Assembly (NCBI GenBank): GCA_013397435.1
Contig: VZRG01000200.1
Location: 473,179-537,178, forward strand
Direction of reading: 5' to 3'
DNA length: 64,000 bases
Source of the DNA: Erythrocercus mccallii
Lineage: Eukaryota; Chordata; Aves; Passeriformes; Dicruridae
A model generated the notes under the pieces. The model was not told where the DNA came from and searched no databases. It saw nothing but the letters and a program-made list of their open reading frames with translations. Every line of letters starts with the position of its first letter. Positions within the stretch are counted from its first letter, which is position 1. The translations under genes were made by a program, and so were the position numbers. Below are positions 36,201 to 45,466 of the stretch, in pieces.

Positions 36201-39200
36201 GTTCAGAAAAAACGCAGATCAGCTTTGGAGACCTGCAGAGTTGGTATGGCCCCCGGACGGGTCATTGCCTCCTTTCCAGAAGGCCCTGTGAATGCAGTCA
36301 TGAGAAAGGCACAGTCAGTGCATGACCTCGTGCATGAGGGTAAGGACACACGTTGGAATGATGGTATGAATCCGAGAATGAAATGGAGACATCTGAGTGG
36401 AGAGCTTAATTTAAGCTTGTCTTTTGGCATTCTGAGCTACAGGCTTTACATGTCTTCTAACTCCTAGCCTGTCAAGAGAAAATATTTTTAATATTATTAA
36501 TTAAAATATTATTTAATATTTTTAATTTGTAATGCAGATGCTGGTCTTCTAATTGTCAGTCTCTGACATTTGTTTGGCATCTGTGGGAGGAGCACTGGCA
36601 GAGGTGAAATGAAGTATGTGCAAAAATATTCTCTCTTGCTGTGGGTGGTTGCTCCAAGCTAAGACTGAAGCTCCCCAGGGTGGAGAGGACAGAAAGAGGG
36701 AAGAGACAGTAATAAAGAGCTTACTGTATCCATGCCCACTGTGTAAAATAACTCTAGTTTTGAAACAATCAATTCACTAACCATTTATAAGTTCATTCAA
36801 AAAAATAAGTTCACCAAAAAAACCAAAAACCCCTATCTGATCACCACAACAGCATATACAAGTTTTTGCCTACTTCTTCTGGCCTCTCACTTACCTCTCA
36901 TGTAAGAGTCACCATGGTCCAAGGTCTTCTGACCATATGCTTTAAGAGCAAATCTCTCTCATGAGGAAAGCAGCATTGTTTGAGCAGGATGAGGGGTGGG
37001 AAAAAAAGAAAGCTGTGGAGGCTTGGTGATACTAACCTGAACTAGTGGTTGTGTTTGTACACATCTCACAGGGGCTGAGCTGAGCTACATTAATTTCCAA
37101 TTTAGGAATTCACTGCAGGCTCTTGTCTATTTTTGGTATGTTTGTCTGTTTCATTTTCACAGATAAGGGTCCAGGAGTGATATCCTCTGCCAAGCAGCAT
37201 CCTCAGACTCTTTTGGTGGTTGAGAAGGATCCCAGACCTAACAATTGCAGGGTGTTATCAGCCAGTATGTTGAAGATGGATGGATCTGGTGCCCTGCTGG
37301 CCAAAGATGTCAGGGCTGCAAAACCAAAGTCCTACATGAACCCCACAACCAGCTTCCGGGCTAAGATGTCAAGGAGCATATCTGTAGGGGAAAATCTGTA
37401 CCTTGGTTGCTCCACTGAAATGTCGACTGATGGGAGGACTAGTCCTCCAGTGACAGAGAAGACCCAATTTAGTTCCACAGCAGATGCTGAGAAGATTAAA
37501 ATGCAAGTGAAAGAAAATGTTCCAGTGAAACCTGCACTCCAGCCAGTTGTGAACTGCTCATCTCCCAAGTCCTTCCACAGCAAGTTGGCATCATCAAACC
37601 GAGCACATCTGATTCTTGACATTCCCAAGCCACTGCCTGATAGACCCACACTGGCCTCCTTCTCACCCACTACAAAAACAAAAACCCTGCTTGAGCCACA
37701 GTCTCCACAGTCACCTGCTGGGGCCTCTAAAAAGAAACCCTCTTTTCCTGAGGTCCGAGCCTCCAAGAGGGAGAATCAAACTGCTGGGTCTCTGGTTCCT
37801 GGTAGAGAGATCCCAACAGGGCTTGCTAAGGAGAGCCCAGTGGATTATCCAGTTTCAAGGACAGATTGCCAGGATGAGCCAGGGGTCACTAGTGTAAAAC
37901 TGAGGGAGGTGTCAGAGGGCCAGCACCTAAGGTCTCCTGAGAGCACGCTGCCCAGGGGCAAGGAGCGGATCACTGGCATCGCCTGTGTGCTAGACAGCCA
38001 ACCTGGACTTTGCCCACTAGACCCTATCAGGCCGAGGTCTCCTACATCTGTAACTGCCTCAGCACAGGTCTCAGGTGTGCATGGATACCCATCTCTTATC
38101 TTCCCCCTTCTGTCTCCTGTCTTTGTGAACCGCCTCACGATCCCATCACATTTCTTTACGTCCAGCTTCTGGCCTGTCTCGTCCTGTCTGCACCTGTCTC
38201 GTTCCATAAACCATCCCCTCAATGGTGAGACACTTCTTCAATCTAACATCTTTTTCTCAGTCTTTAGTTTCCATTTCCTCTGGGTCTTATGTCTGACCGT
38301 CCTTTTTAGCTGAACATTTTGTAGATCTCAGAACTGTCATGTTTTTAGTAATTTAACTGTACAATTACCTCTTTGTGGTCAATGCTAAAAGCTGATATGC
38401 TGGAAATCCCCTCAAACTTTCCTTTGTTAATATGCAAGTGTGCAGGGTCCAGAAGGGTTTGCAGACAATTTTCTCCCATGAGATAAAGCTCATGGAGTTG
38501 AGCTTGTTGCTGTAGCCACCTGTGAGAGCATGCAGGTCTTTGTGCTGTTTTCACTCTTCTTTGAGGACATGTCTGAAAACTGAATATGCAGTGCATGTGC
38601 AGGGTTTGAACATAAAAAAAAAAAAGTGGGTTAATTTTTGAATTATCTCTAGTTTGGAGAAAAAGATATTAGATGAAAAACTTTCACCTGCTGAAAAGAG
38701 CTCTAAGATCTGTTACAGTCCTCAGTTAAGGTAATTCAATCAAATAAAAACTAGGAGATAAGTTCAAATTGAAGCAGAAATCCTGCCCTCCAAGGTGGAA
38801 AAACCTCCAGTGGCAGAGTCTGTGACAGGGTTTAGTCCCACATCATCTCCTGAGGGTTTTCTTTTGTGTCAAAATCTGAAAGGAAATACACCTTTCTGAG
38901 CTGTGCATTAGAAAGCTGGATGTTAACCACTGCACTGATAGCTTGTACCTTAAGGGGCTATACAGTTTTTTACCCCTTTTGTTGTGTTGTTCTTACTCAT
39001 GTCTGAGAAAGGATAGCTCTGTAATCCTGTGATCAATTTCCTTCTGTGGTGCCAGGCTGTTGCACCATTCATTGGAGTGGTTAAGTACAATATTTCTGCA
39101 CCAAAGCATTGCAGAAGTTTTAATCTGGTTTTAATGCACTGTTATTTTTCTTTTTGCATTTCTAGAGGGATCAAACACCTTAAGAGTAAAGTACTATTAT

Positions 39201-42200
39201 GTAAAATAGGAAATATGATGTTTTATATAAGGGACCTGCAGTTATCATACCATAGCTGCTCTGAAGAGCCGCGAGTGCATCTGAAATTTTCAGACCCTCT
39301 CCCTACAGGGGTGAGGTTTCTTCCAGAACCAGATGCAGCCTGAAGCTGTGGAATCATACTCTGCAGCAGAACTGTAGCTGTCTGTACTCTTCAGGCTGAG
39401 TTTTCTCTTCTGGATTTGCCAGTCAGGCTACACAGCAAAGGTTTTGGTCAGTTTGCAGAATTAACACAGGTAGCACAGAGAAAGAGCAACATTTTTTTAA
39501 GCTTTGATTTTATTTTTTTTAACAACTCCCAAGACATAGCACATTGGCAGAATATTTAACAGCATCCTTTACTGAGTTAGAATGATATAGCACTGTAGAT
39601 CCCAATGTTTTTTTTTTTCTCAGTAGGCAGCTGTCAGCCTTAAGCTTCTTGCAGACCACATTTCCCAAATTTTAATGGTAGATGCTGGAAAAGCTGTTTA
39701 GATCCAAGTTGGCTATCTCTGTGAACAACTTACTGTGGCTTCTGGTAATCAAAACGTGGCAGTTTAGATTAAAAGTATATGATTGATAGAGACTTGTTCT
39801 GCTTCTGACTTGCACTGTTACTTTGGGTTTCCACTTAATTTTTCTGTCCTTCCATTTCCTGCTTTTATAACAGCTGCAAATAAAGAGACTTAATTGTTCT
39901 TGTTAAAGCATTTTGACATCTACAGTTAAAATTCTGTAGATGTGATTAATACAGTTGCTGTGTTTAATATTCTCTGCTAGTTTCTGAAGAGCTCTGCTTC
40001 ACACACCCAAGAGGCAGAAAATGCCTGTTACTTAAGCCTTTATATTAGGTTTTTTGATCTTTCTCCTGACTGACCTCCCAGAGCTGGAGACCAGCATAAA
40101 AACAATGATCAGAGGAGAAATCCAGAAATGATCATGAGAAGAAACAGTTGGGTTTCAAACATAAAAAGGGAAAGAGGGGGGCAGAAAGCAAGAATCTTGG
40201 ATTGCACTGAAGGCCACTCTGCTCAGACTCCATGGGTGATTTAGGATCAAAGAATGCAGATGGATTTGTTCATGCCCCTTTGTTCTTTGTAGATGTTTTT
40301 GTTTGTGCATAAGTAGATGTTTTTCTAGCTGTATTTGTTTATGTGTCATCTAGATGTATTCATAAAATTAGCTCAGGTCCTCTCAGGTCTGTTCAAAGGT
40401 GGTGTTCTTGGAATTGCAGAAACTACAGTGCTAATGTGACAAAAGTTTTGGATTTGGGTAACTAAAGAAAGTTGAATGTCCTTTGTCCGGGCCTTTGCAG
40501 ATTGAAGATTGTGTTTGTGTGTCTATGTCTTTGTTCATGGTTTATGTCTAACTCATGAAAGTTATGTTTATTGTATAAAGGTTGTAGGTCTTCAACTCAT
40601 GTTTTGGAGATAGCATTTGGTGGGGACAGGCAGAAGATGCTGTCCTTCAGCTGCTTGCTTTTGTTTTTCAGTTTTGGATTATGGTGTATTAGCAGTGTAT
40701 GTCATGGGTTGCTCAGCAATGCAATTCTGTTGTTATTGAGTTTGCTTGTCACAATTCCTCTGGACCTCAGTCCTCACTAAAGAACACTGCAAGAATTCAC
40801 TGTAAGCCATCATCCTCTGTGCTTCAGTAATACACTGTGCAGAAGGATGCGTGAGGAGGAGCTTGTAGATTTCTAACTAGGTAGAGGCTAAAGTAGAGGC
40901 TCCTTGGATCAATCCCTCTTGCCACTAGAAGCCTCATACAAACATGGCTTTAATTGTAACTGGAAATCACATGAGTAATCTGTGACTGTCTGTGATTGTA
41001 ACAAAAATGTGCAATCTGAGGAATAACATTGCTGACTTTGGGGAGTCTAAAGACTGGAAAAATAGGGGTGTTTGAAGAAAGCAGTGTGTCTAGTTAGTAT
41101 GAAGGAAAGCTCATACAGAATGTGCCCATTTAATAATTTGCTCAAACCAGCCCTAAAAATTGAATGACAAGTTGTGTGTGTGTGGTCTTTCAGATACGCG
41201 TTGAAACACCTGTTTTCTTACAAGACTGTGAGGTTGTGGGTAGTGGAGTGTCTGTGCCATAACTTATGTGCTTTTATGTTTTTCTCCCTCCAGAATCGGG
41301 CATCAGCATAGAGCAGTGTGAGCACGTGGTGTCCGAGCTCCAGCACAGCATGCGCAGAGCCCTTCACCTTTACCGCAGGGTGAGTGACTTCACACACGGG
41401 CTCTGGTACCTTAACTGGGCTTTACAGCCCATAGACATCTTACACAGAATGTAAGGGCTTGCTGCCTCAAGGTGTTCTCTTGACTGTGTGTTCAGTGACA
41501 CAAGCCGCCTGGCTGTCCACTTGACTGCGCCTTCAACTTGACCCAGGGATGCAGGAGCTCCTGATTTCCAGCTCTTGGATTTTCCAATGGTTTGCTATGG
41601 TACTCTGAGCAAATCAATTAAGTTCTCAGTCTGCTTAGCCTATCTGTAAACTGAAGATAACAGTATGCTCTTTTTCAAAAGGGTATTAAGGAATTAATTA
41701 ATGGTTATACAGTGCTTCAGGGATATGAAATATCATAGGAATTTTGAGTTTTATTATCCCTGTCTGTTCTTTGTCTTTCTGAGAAAAGGATTAGCAAATG
41801 TGGGATACCACAGAAATCCAGCTGTGAGAGAACATGCAGCCGTTCATCTGTTCCTCTCACCATAGACCAGCTCAGACCAGAGCTACATGCAGAGCAATAT
41901 GACAGCTCTTTGTTTCTTTGCTTAGCACTGCTCTGTCAAGTCTCCTGCAATGAGTGTGAGACTGATGGTGAGCATCTGCCACATGGTTCTCTGCAGCTCT
42001 GACCACAGCACTTGCATTAGATCTCTGACCTTGCTCTGTTCCTGGGACCAGCTGCATTTGGCAGACAGGAGGGACAGGAGACTGTGGCCCTGTGCTGCAA
42101 CTGGGAAACACAGTACCTCCTTAGGCCCTCTGTAAGGGGAACACTACCCAAAAATGTGCTTCCCATCTCTGTCTTGTTGGAGTAATGCCTCTGGATTTTG

Positions 42201-42689
42201 TGCAACTAGGGAGTAATGGATGCATGTCCTGCTATATATCTAAATGGGCAGACTCAAATGTTGAAGAAAAGTAGACTTGACTGGTCTGCAATCTTTATGG
42301 CTTCACTTCCCTAAAGGACTAAAATTGTTTACCTGATGCTCTACCTAAGTCCCAATGCATTCTTTTTTTTTTTTTCCCCTCCTCTTTGTTTTCAGGTATT
42401 AAACGATACGGAATCTTCTACTGACAAAGATAAAATAGCAGGCCTCCTGACAGAAGCATTCTCCTCAATGAAGAAAGAATTGGACTCTCTGAAGGATGCA
42501 GAAAAGCTTCCGAAAGATAAGGAGGCACTGGTGAAGCCACAAGATAACACTAGCCCACCGAACGAGGGATGTGGTGCCAATCTTCCGAGTCCCAAGAGTT
42601 TGGGAGATGAGCAGACACTAGCTTTGTTGGAACAGTACTCGGAGCTATTGTTGCAAGCTGTGGAACGACGCATGGACAAAAAACTCTAA
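208..42689 (+). CDS. MAPKBP1: MAPKBP1, mitogen-activated protein kinase-binding protein 1 (5'-truncated by window edge; 28 exons)
   Basis: The gene encodes a cytoplasmic and spindle/centrosome-associated WD40 scaffold, known in mammals as a JNK- and NOD2-binding protein and paralogue of WDR62. I joined 28 exons by GT-AG sites; every junction keeps one open frame, giving 4,654 nt and 1,550 residues to a TAA at 42687-42689. Exons 1-17 encode WD40 blades of the two propellers, with motifs such as TITALAFSPDGKYLVTGE, FCGCADGTVRIFNP and FSNDCKHLISVSGDS. Exons 18-28 encode an acidic, Ser/Pro-rich tail with family signatures SMLDLRQLE, SRSISVGENL, RAHLILDIPKPLPDRPTLASF and the C-terminal helix LLEQYSELLLQAVERRMDKKL minus its last residue. 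These match MAPKBP1 rather than WDR62. From memory the human protein is about 1,514 residues; about 100 N-terminal residues (first exons) lie upstream of position 1. No frameshift or stop is seen. Confidence 0.95.
266..3291 (+). other. MAPKBP1 intron (3.0 kb)
   Basis: Intron between the first two exons seen here. It holds T-rich and G/T-rich low-complexity runs around 1.37 and 1.55-1.68 kb. I recognise no gene, RNA or transposon in it. Confidence 0.8.
3292..3462 (+). CDS. MAPKBP1: MAPKBP1 exon 2
   Basis: A 171-nt in-frame exon (57 codons) from SGHMPAVRVWDVAERTQ to MIVNVWSWK, covering the end of one WD40 blade and a full second one. Acceptor CCAG, donor GTAAGT. Confidence 0.95.
3463..6372 (+). 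other. MAPKBP1 intron with one CR1 fragment
   Basis: A 2.9-kb intron. Apart from the CR1 fragment near 4.2-4.6 kb and a T/G-rich run at 3.56-3.61 kb I see nothing recognisable. Confidence 0.8.
4223..4630 (-). repeat. CR1 LINE 3' fragment
   Basis: The + strand begins CATAGGATCATAGAATGG, the reverse complement of the ATTCTATG-type CR1 3' end. It continues with typical CR1 words on this strand (GGCAGAGATACCTCCCACTA, ACTTCTCTGGGCAGGCTG, TAAATCTACCCTCTTTCAGT). The element is therefore on the minus strand and 5'-truncated, and it sits in a MAPKBP1 intron. Confidence 0.9.
6373..6510 (+). CDS. MAPKBP1: MAPKBP1 exon 3
   Basis: 138 nt, phase 0 to 0, encoding KNIVVAANKVSSKVTAVSF through IKFWYLDDSKTSK, a WD40 blade. 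Acceptor TTCCAG, donor GTGGGA. Confidence 0.95.
7139..7321 (+). CDS. MAPKBP1: MAPKBP1 exon 4
   Basis: 183 nt, phase 0 to 0, starting VNATVPLLGRSGLLGELRNN and ending LLDKWVELR. Highly conserved in the family; donor GTGAGT. Confidence 0.95.
7914..7931 (+). CDS. MAPKBP1: MAPKBP1 exon 5, 18-nt microexon
   Basis: An 18-nt exon encoding NTDSFT, flanked by a strong pyrimidine tract plus CAG acceptor and a GTAAGT donor. It is phase 0 on both sides and fills the NTDSFT segment that I recall between KWVELR and TTVANCIS in the mammalian protein. It is far too short for ORF-based detection. Confidence 0.88.
8461..8621 (+). CDS. MAPKBP1: MAPKBP1 exon 6
   Basis: 161 nt: 53 codons plus 2 bases, TTVANCISVNHDYIFCGCAD through GTDIASVTEA, a WD40 blade. 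Acceptor CTCAG, donor GTACTG. Confidence 0.95.
9015..9204 (+). CDS. MAPKBP1: MAPKBP1 exon 7
   Basis: 190 nt; the first base completes a split Ser codon. Encodes RLFSGVADAKYPDTIALTF through YHSSCVWNIE. Includes the WD motif HSLYVWDVKD. Donor GTATGT. Confidence 0.95.
10196..10342 (+). CDS. MAPKBP1: MAPKBP1 exon 8
   Basis: 147 nt, 49 codons, MYPEVKDNNQPCLPPGSF through HGTALHRNILSN, with the WD motif NTIRLWNTES. The leading Met is an internal residue, not an initiator. Confidence 0.95.
10918..11102 (+). CDS. MAPKBP1: MAPKBP1 exon 9
   Basis: 185 nt: 61 codons plus 2 bases, DLMKIIYVDDNTQVLLDTDY through GEHLASGDRIGTL. It begins the second WD40 propeller region. Confidence 0.95.
11213..11304 (+). 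CDS. MAPKBP1: MAPKBP1 exon 10
   Basis: 92 nt after a 110-nt intron, the shortest in the gene. Encodes IYELQSLKEMLKVEAHDSEI through EYSKPDT plus one base of the next codon. Confidence 0.95.
11642..11767 (+). CDS. MAPKBP1: MAPKBP1 exon 11
   Basis: 126 nt encoding GLKLLASASRDRLIHVLDAG through SSSITAVKFA, a canonical WD40 blade. The donor is GTAGCA, weaker than those of the neighbouring introns. Confidence 0.94.
12399..12424. repeat. 10-bp perfect inverted repeat (hairpin)
   Basis: AATCCATAGT at 12399-12408 and its exact complement ACTATGGATT at 12415-12424 flank a 6-nt loop. Function unknown. Confidence 0.8.
12979..13036. repeat. 29-bp tandem duplication
   Basis: Two adjacent copies of a unit starting AACTGCTTGGTTA and containing AAGAGTCCTAAG, at 12979-13007 and 13008-13036, with few mismatches. 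Confidence 0.85.
13421..13491 (+). CDS. MAPKBP1: MAPKBP1 exon 12
   Basis: 71 nt encoding ANDGKVRMISCGADKSIYFR and TAQK; two bases complete a split Ala codon. Acceptor TTCCAG, donor GTAACC. Confidence 0.95.
13938..14059 (+). CDS. MAPKBP1: MAPKBP1 exon 13
   Basis: 122 nt from TGEGVHFTRTHHIVRKTTLY to AAIGCQDRNI plus two bases. The acceptor is TTTAG just before ACAGGAG. Using the next AG (3 nt later) would only delete one Thr. Confidence 0.93.
14920..14995 (+). CDS. MAPKBP1: MAPKBP1 exon 14
   Basis: 76 nt encoding VFNISSGKQKKLYKGSQGED and GTLIK after a split Arg codon. Donor GTAAGC. Confidence 0.95.
15552..16171 (-). mobile_element. Solo LTR of an endogenous retrovirus (contains assembly gap)
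   Basis: The element starts TGTCTTGG, ends CCTACAACA, and is flanked by the same 5 bp, TCTGT, at 15547-15551 and 16172-16176. TG...CA ends plus a 5-bp target-site duplication are the hallmark of a retroviral LTR. The minus-strand orientation is inferred from an AATAAA on that strand (15680-15685) and a T-rich promoter-like start; it could be wrong. No gag, pol or env sequence flanks it, so it is a solo LTR. Confidence 0.75.
15775..15999. other. Assembly gap, 225 N
   Basis: A run of N inside the LTR. The true length is unknown, so the LTR length is an estimate. Confidence 1.
16470..16795 (+). repeat. CR1-like LINE fragment
   Basis: Diverged but recognisable CR1 text: AGTTTGGAGAGGAAGAGACT, GGAAGGATTTCTTTACTGAG, GGTCAAGCACTGGAATAGGA, then a decayed 3' tail around GAATTGGTCAGGCAGG. 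Plus strand, intronic. Confidence 0.75.
18046..18157 (+). CDS. MAPKBP1: MAPKBP1 exon 15
   Basis: 112 nt, VQTDPSGLYIATSCSDKNL through CVATMYGHS plus one base; a WD40 blade. Confidence 0.95.
18722..18785 (+). CDS. MAPKBP1: MAPKBP1 exon 16
   Basis: 64 nt encoding EIVTGMKFSNDCKHLISVSG and D, split codons at both ends. The last blade of the second propeller begins here. Confidence 0.95.
19527..19575. repeat. Pyrimidine (CT)n / poly-T low-complexity tract
   Basis: A run of CT dinucleotides interrupted by CCC and GTG and followed by about 10 T. Confidence 0.9.
21245..21387 (-). mobile_element. tRNA-Ile-derived SINE with CR1-like tail (TguSINE1-like)
   Basis: On the + strand the left part (TTCACAGAACATTCTGAATT, GGAAGGGGCCCACAAGGGTC) is the reverse complement of a CR1 3' tail. 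The right part, from about 21320, includes GTGTTATTAGCACGGTGCTC and ACCAGCTGAGCTAATGG, the reverse complement of a tRNA-Ile(AAT): A box, D arm and anticodon arm. tRNA-Ile head plus CR1 tail is the known plan of passerine TguSINE1. It is too diverged to be a working tRNA gene. Confidence 0.78.
21914..22039 (+). CDS. MAPKBP1: MAPKBP1 exon 17
   Basis: 126 nt, CIFIWRLSSEMTINMRQRLS through PPHKTAGLM plus two bases. It ends the WD40 region and starts the charged linker. Confidence 0.95.
24130..24530 (-). repeat. Ancient CR1/L3-type LINE remnant
   Basis: Weak but collinear resemblance to reverse-complement CR1/L3 sequence known from reptiles: GACAAGTTCCTGGAGTTTAC, GTGGGAAGAAGGACTTTTTT, TAACCTCTCTTCATCTAACC, GAACTGAAGAGTCCTAGCAT. 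Much more diverged than the other CR1 copies here. Confidence 0.5.
25708..25966 (+). repeat. CR1 LINE fragment
   Basis: CTTCTCCCAGGCAACTAGCA, CTCAAGTTGTGCCAAGGAAA and GACTTGATGATCTTGGAGGT are standard CR1 3' region text on the + strand. The terminal octamer repeat has decayed. Confidence 0.88.
28433..28581 (+). CDS. MAPKBP1: MAPKBP1 exon 18
   Basis: 149 nt, HESISALSSVPALSSDSDKE through SNCNTERDS. The acidic PALSSDSDKE motif is also present in the human protein. Reading past the GTATAA donor stays open to a TAA at 28841. Confidence 0.93.
29378..29436 (+). CDS. MAPKBP1: MAPKBP1 exon 19 (short cationic helix exon)
   Basis: 59 nt between a TTATAG acceptor and GTGTAG donor. Phase arithmetic requires an exon of length 3n+2 here, because exon 18 leaves one base and exon 20 must start in phase 0. 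This one fits, encoding ILKKKFLERLKTSFARVGK after a split Gly codon. The peptide is amphipathic and strongly basic. Confidence 0.75.
29887..30123 (+). CDS. MAPKBP1: MAPKBP1 exon 20
   Basis: 237 nt, AKEIAAIQRSEAPMSKMPRQ through DLPVRINK. It contains the family signature SMLDLRQLESF and an RSRWSQP segment like the human RGRWVQP. Confidence 0.93.
31079..31248 (+). CDS. MAPKBP1: MAPKBP1 exon 21
   Basis: 170 nt, VGSSIPPQDNGSCVRPQVIR through IHPTDSS plus two bases. It contains the conserved EEGIFSQELEP. Confidence 0.94.
31249..32803 (+). other. MAPKBP1 intron (1.56 kb)
   Basis: No gene, RNA or transposon recognised. Confidence 0.7.
32804..32949 (+). CDS. MAPKBP1: MAPKBP1 exon 22
   Basis: 146 nt, EFQVKALPHGKLSRGYHSNG through SSPDQPNE. 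The HSPDSACSVDYSSS motif is shared with the human protein. Confidence 0.95.
33348..33518 (+). CDS. MAPKBP1: MAPKBP1 exon 23
   Basis: 171 nt, DSEGTEPLSVDGVSDLEGEE through GTLSNTDGK. Acidic, with the conserved STEPLSVDG-type and DQEKFLKEHF motifs. Confidence 0.95.
34393..34471 (+). CDS. MAPKBP1: MAPKBP1 exon 24
   Basis: 79 nt encoding GGSCRNLERTENLSISSRFL and SQSPAL plus two bases. Acceptor TTTTTAG, donor GTATGA. Confidence 0.92.
34472..36028 (+). other. MAPKBP1 intron (1.56 kb)
   Basis: No gene or element recognised; an A-rich stretch lies near 35.04-35.09 kb. Confidence 0.7.
36029..36339 (+). CDS. MAPKBP1: MAPKBP1 exon 25
   Basis: 311 nt, RLSLSSSNLTLGSKPIEPPT through MRKAQSVHDLVHE. The KAQSVHDLV motif matches human KAQSVHSLV. 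Confidence 0.95.
36480..36527. repeat. AT-only palindromic tract
   Basis: About 48 bp of A and T only, with nested self-complementary ATATT/AATAT blocks, just 3' of exon 25 in the intron. Confidence 0.85.
37163..38074 (+). CDS. MAPKBP1: MAPKBP1 exon 26 (912 nt, largest)
   Basis: 303 codons of disordered Ser/Pro/Lys-rich tail, from DKGPGVISSAKQHPQ to SPTSVTASAQVS. It includes the family signatures YMNPTTSFRAKMSRSISVGE and HLILDIPKPLPDRPTLASFS. Two donors lie 7 nt apart, after 38067 and after 38074. Only the second leaves one base and so joins exon 27 in frame. Confidence 0.93.
38075..41293 (+). other. MAPKBP1 intron (3.2 kb)
   Basis: No recognisable gene or transposon. The exon 26 frame stays open into it up to a TGA at 38311-38313. 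Confidence 0.7.
41294..41379 (+). CDS. MAPKBP1: MAPKBP1 exon 27
   Basis: 86 nt, ESGISIEQCEHVVSELQHSM and RRALHLYRR; the family's EQCE..V.EL helix near the C terminus. Acceptor CTCCAG, donor GTGAGT. Confidence 0.95.
42396..42689 (+). CDS. MAPKBP1: MAPKBP1 exon 28, terminal coding exon
   Basis: 294 nt including TAA, VLNDTESSTDKDKIAGLLTE through AVERRMDKKL. The end is the conserved helix used for homo- and WDR62-type dimerisation in this family (family knowledge). Long T tract plus CAG acceptor. Confidence 0.96.
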   Translation, partial: VLNDTESSTDKDKIAGLLTEAFSSMKKELDSLKDAEKLPKDKEALVKPQDNTSPPNEGCGANLPSPKSLGDEQTLALLEQYSELLLQAVERRMDKKL

Positions 42690-45466
42690 AAGGGGTGGCT
42701 TTCAGGTGTTTGTGAATACATAGAAATAATTGCAAGAAGAGGACCACAGAGAGAGCTTCAGACCAATCAGCTGGTCTAGGGCTGGTGGAGATTCCTTTAT
42801 AAATTGATTTCCTCAGGCTCCAACAACTGACTTGTTCCAATTCTTAGCAATGTGCTGGCCACAGTTTTAATATTTGTTTCCTAATGGTCTTCAACTTCCT
42901 GTCTCTAAATGAAGTCTTGAAAGTGGAGTTTGGAGAAATTGCCTTGAAATTTCTTCATAGCCAGGAGGTCAGGATGTTTGACACCTAAAAATACAAAGAA
43001 AATCCAGTTTTTACAAGAAATTCTAAACTGCTGACTAAAAGCAAAGGAGTCCATGTGAAGCCAATCCCTTCCTCTCCAAGACTTCATGAGAATCAAGAAT
43101 CAGATTTTAATGGGTTTATTTATTAATTTATTTCTCTTGACTGTTGTTCCATGCCACATTTGTGGCTGTTATCTTTGTCCTTTAAAAAAAACTGTCAATC
43201 CCTTTGCCATATCCCAGCGAGAAACAATCTCTGTATTATAAATCCCCAACAGGGAGACAGGCTGGAGTGTCTGTGCAATTAATGAACTGTTATTTGCTTA
43301 GATCTTGTCTTGCTGTTCTTGCTTTTCCTGCCTTAGTTTTGTTCCCTGCAGTAATCCTGCTTGTTGTTATGACAACCCTGTCTGCTTTTCTATTGTGTCA
43401 AGACAGTCCCCACACTATTTTATCTGCATTCACCTCCAGGGAAAGGCTCTGTATCCCTTGGGCTTTGGAGATTACTTTATGAATTCATTAGTGGTATTTT
43501 TAATCTGGAATTTGAGTACTTTAGACTGGGTTTTCGGCAGACATGCTAAAAATTGGATTTAGATACACAATACAAAAGCTTTTTTCAGCCACCTTTCATG
43601 ATTAGGAAATGGATATTGACTTTGATGTTGTTATGATTTATTTGTGGAAAAGTGACACAGAAAAGCTGGTTTCCATCCCTTACAGTGTAACTCTGGATTT
43701 GAGAGGTCTTCAGTGCCATGGCTTATCTGTGTCATTTTTTCATTTCACTGTGATAGGAAAATGTTTTCTCCTTGCCTTTTTTGGAAAACAGAATATTTAC
43801 ATCCCAAGAAAGCTGGAATTCTCTTACCTTTTGTAAAGCTATTTCAAATCCTCTCAGAAAATTATTTCCTAAGAACTTAAAATGAGGTATTTTGAGGTAT
43901 GATTACCACAATTTCCCCTGCCTCTAGCCTATTTGCTTTTCATGAATTTCTGGTCTGAGAAGCAGAATCTTCTCTTCTTGCATTTGTATGTGCAATATTC
44001 TTCTTGCCCTGTGGAGCTTCTCTAAACCCATGCTAACTTGTGTCTGTTGTGGCTTTAGATCGTCCAGTGATATTTTTAGGTCAATGATATAAGCTAAGAA
44101 AAAAAAATTTAAACCAATGAAATTCTTCAGCACCTTCCCCCTTACTCCCACTCCAGTCATCAACAGGGGCAAATACACAAAGTATTTATTTCTGCCATCT
44201 CTAGTCTGTCTTGCATTTGTTTTAAGGCAGAGCAGTGTAATCCTAGTTCATAAAACTAGTGCAAGCAACAAGAATTTGGTGGCAGCGAGACTTCTAGCAT
44301 CTGTGAAAGTCAGTCAGAGGCAGCCAGACTGCATCACTTGGTTACAGAGGTTACAGGGTGGAAGCAGTTTTCTTTCATTTTACTGTCCTGGCTGCTGTCT
44401 CCCTGAAACCCTGTGGCACCTGGAAATGTCATCTGTTGACTTCTCTGTCTTTCTGTGACTGCAGGTCTGCAGTGCAGCCTTTTTTCTGCTGGTCTGGCCA
44501 GACTGGCATAGGATAACCTGTTTCTCCTGAGTTAACTCTAGGGCTGAATAATCTGCAGTTCTGCCACTCCCCTAACAGGTTTGCTGCCCGATCACTGCTG
44601 AGTGCTTCAGGACATGGCAGTATGGAGAACACTTGAGAGCTTTTCATCTGCTTCTGCTTGTAATTGAAATCTGCCTAATCATGTTTCAGGTGTCCTTGCT
44701 AACCTTTCCTTCCAGGGGCTACTTGAAACTTTAATGGGGTTATTTTGTAATCTTGTCTCTGCACTGTATTGTGCTGAATTGGCTGGTGTGCTCAGTCCCA
44801 TGGGCAGCTTCTCTTGCACAGACAGGTTTTGCAAAGGAAGGCAAGTTGGAAACGAGAGGATATTTCTGGCAGTTTCTCTGAGTGAAAAGGTGAGCTGGAG
44901 ATGCTGCAAGTGGAATGGGTGATAACAGTCACGTTGGGTCTGTGATGGGAGTTAGTGTGGGTCAAGCTTACTTCTGACGTGACTGGTTCCTCCACTTTCA
45001 GACTGTGAACATTATGTCCTAGTATACAGGAAATTTCTTGCTCTACTGGGGCCACAAGACACTCAGGAAAAATAGCAGTTCCTTGAACCCAGGTATATTT
45101 TGGTGCTGTGGTAATGGTTTGAGGGTCCTTTATAATACTTCCTTGTGCAATTTTATACCATTTTATTATTTAAACATTGAAGTAGTGACAAAAAGGTCAG
45201 AGATACAGAAGAACCAGTGGCAAGAATGAAATTACCATGAAGGTAAAGGGCAACAACCAGCAAAGCTGGCATAGAGGTATGAAACAAAGCTCCTTAGAAA
45301 TAAGTTGTCTGAAGCAAATCTGATTTTTAAGCTGATCAGGGTGGGTTTTGTTTCTTGGAATAGGGTCATGGCTGTATACAGGAAATCAGAGGTAAAATCT
45401 GATCAGAATGATGGCAAGAAAAGTGTTGGGCAAGTAGATCAGTTGGAGAATGGTTGTGTAGTTTAA

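Noticed and set aside
37332..37766. Minus-strand open frame of 144 codons opposite MAPKBP1 exon 26
   Set aside because: It is antisense to a confidently identified exon and carries no recognisable motif.
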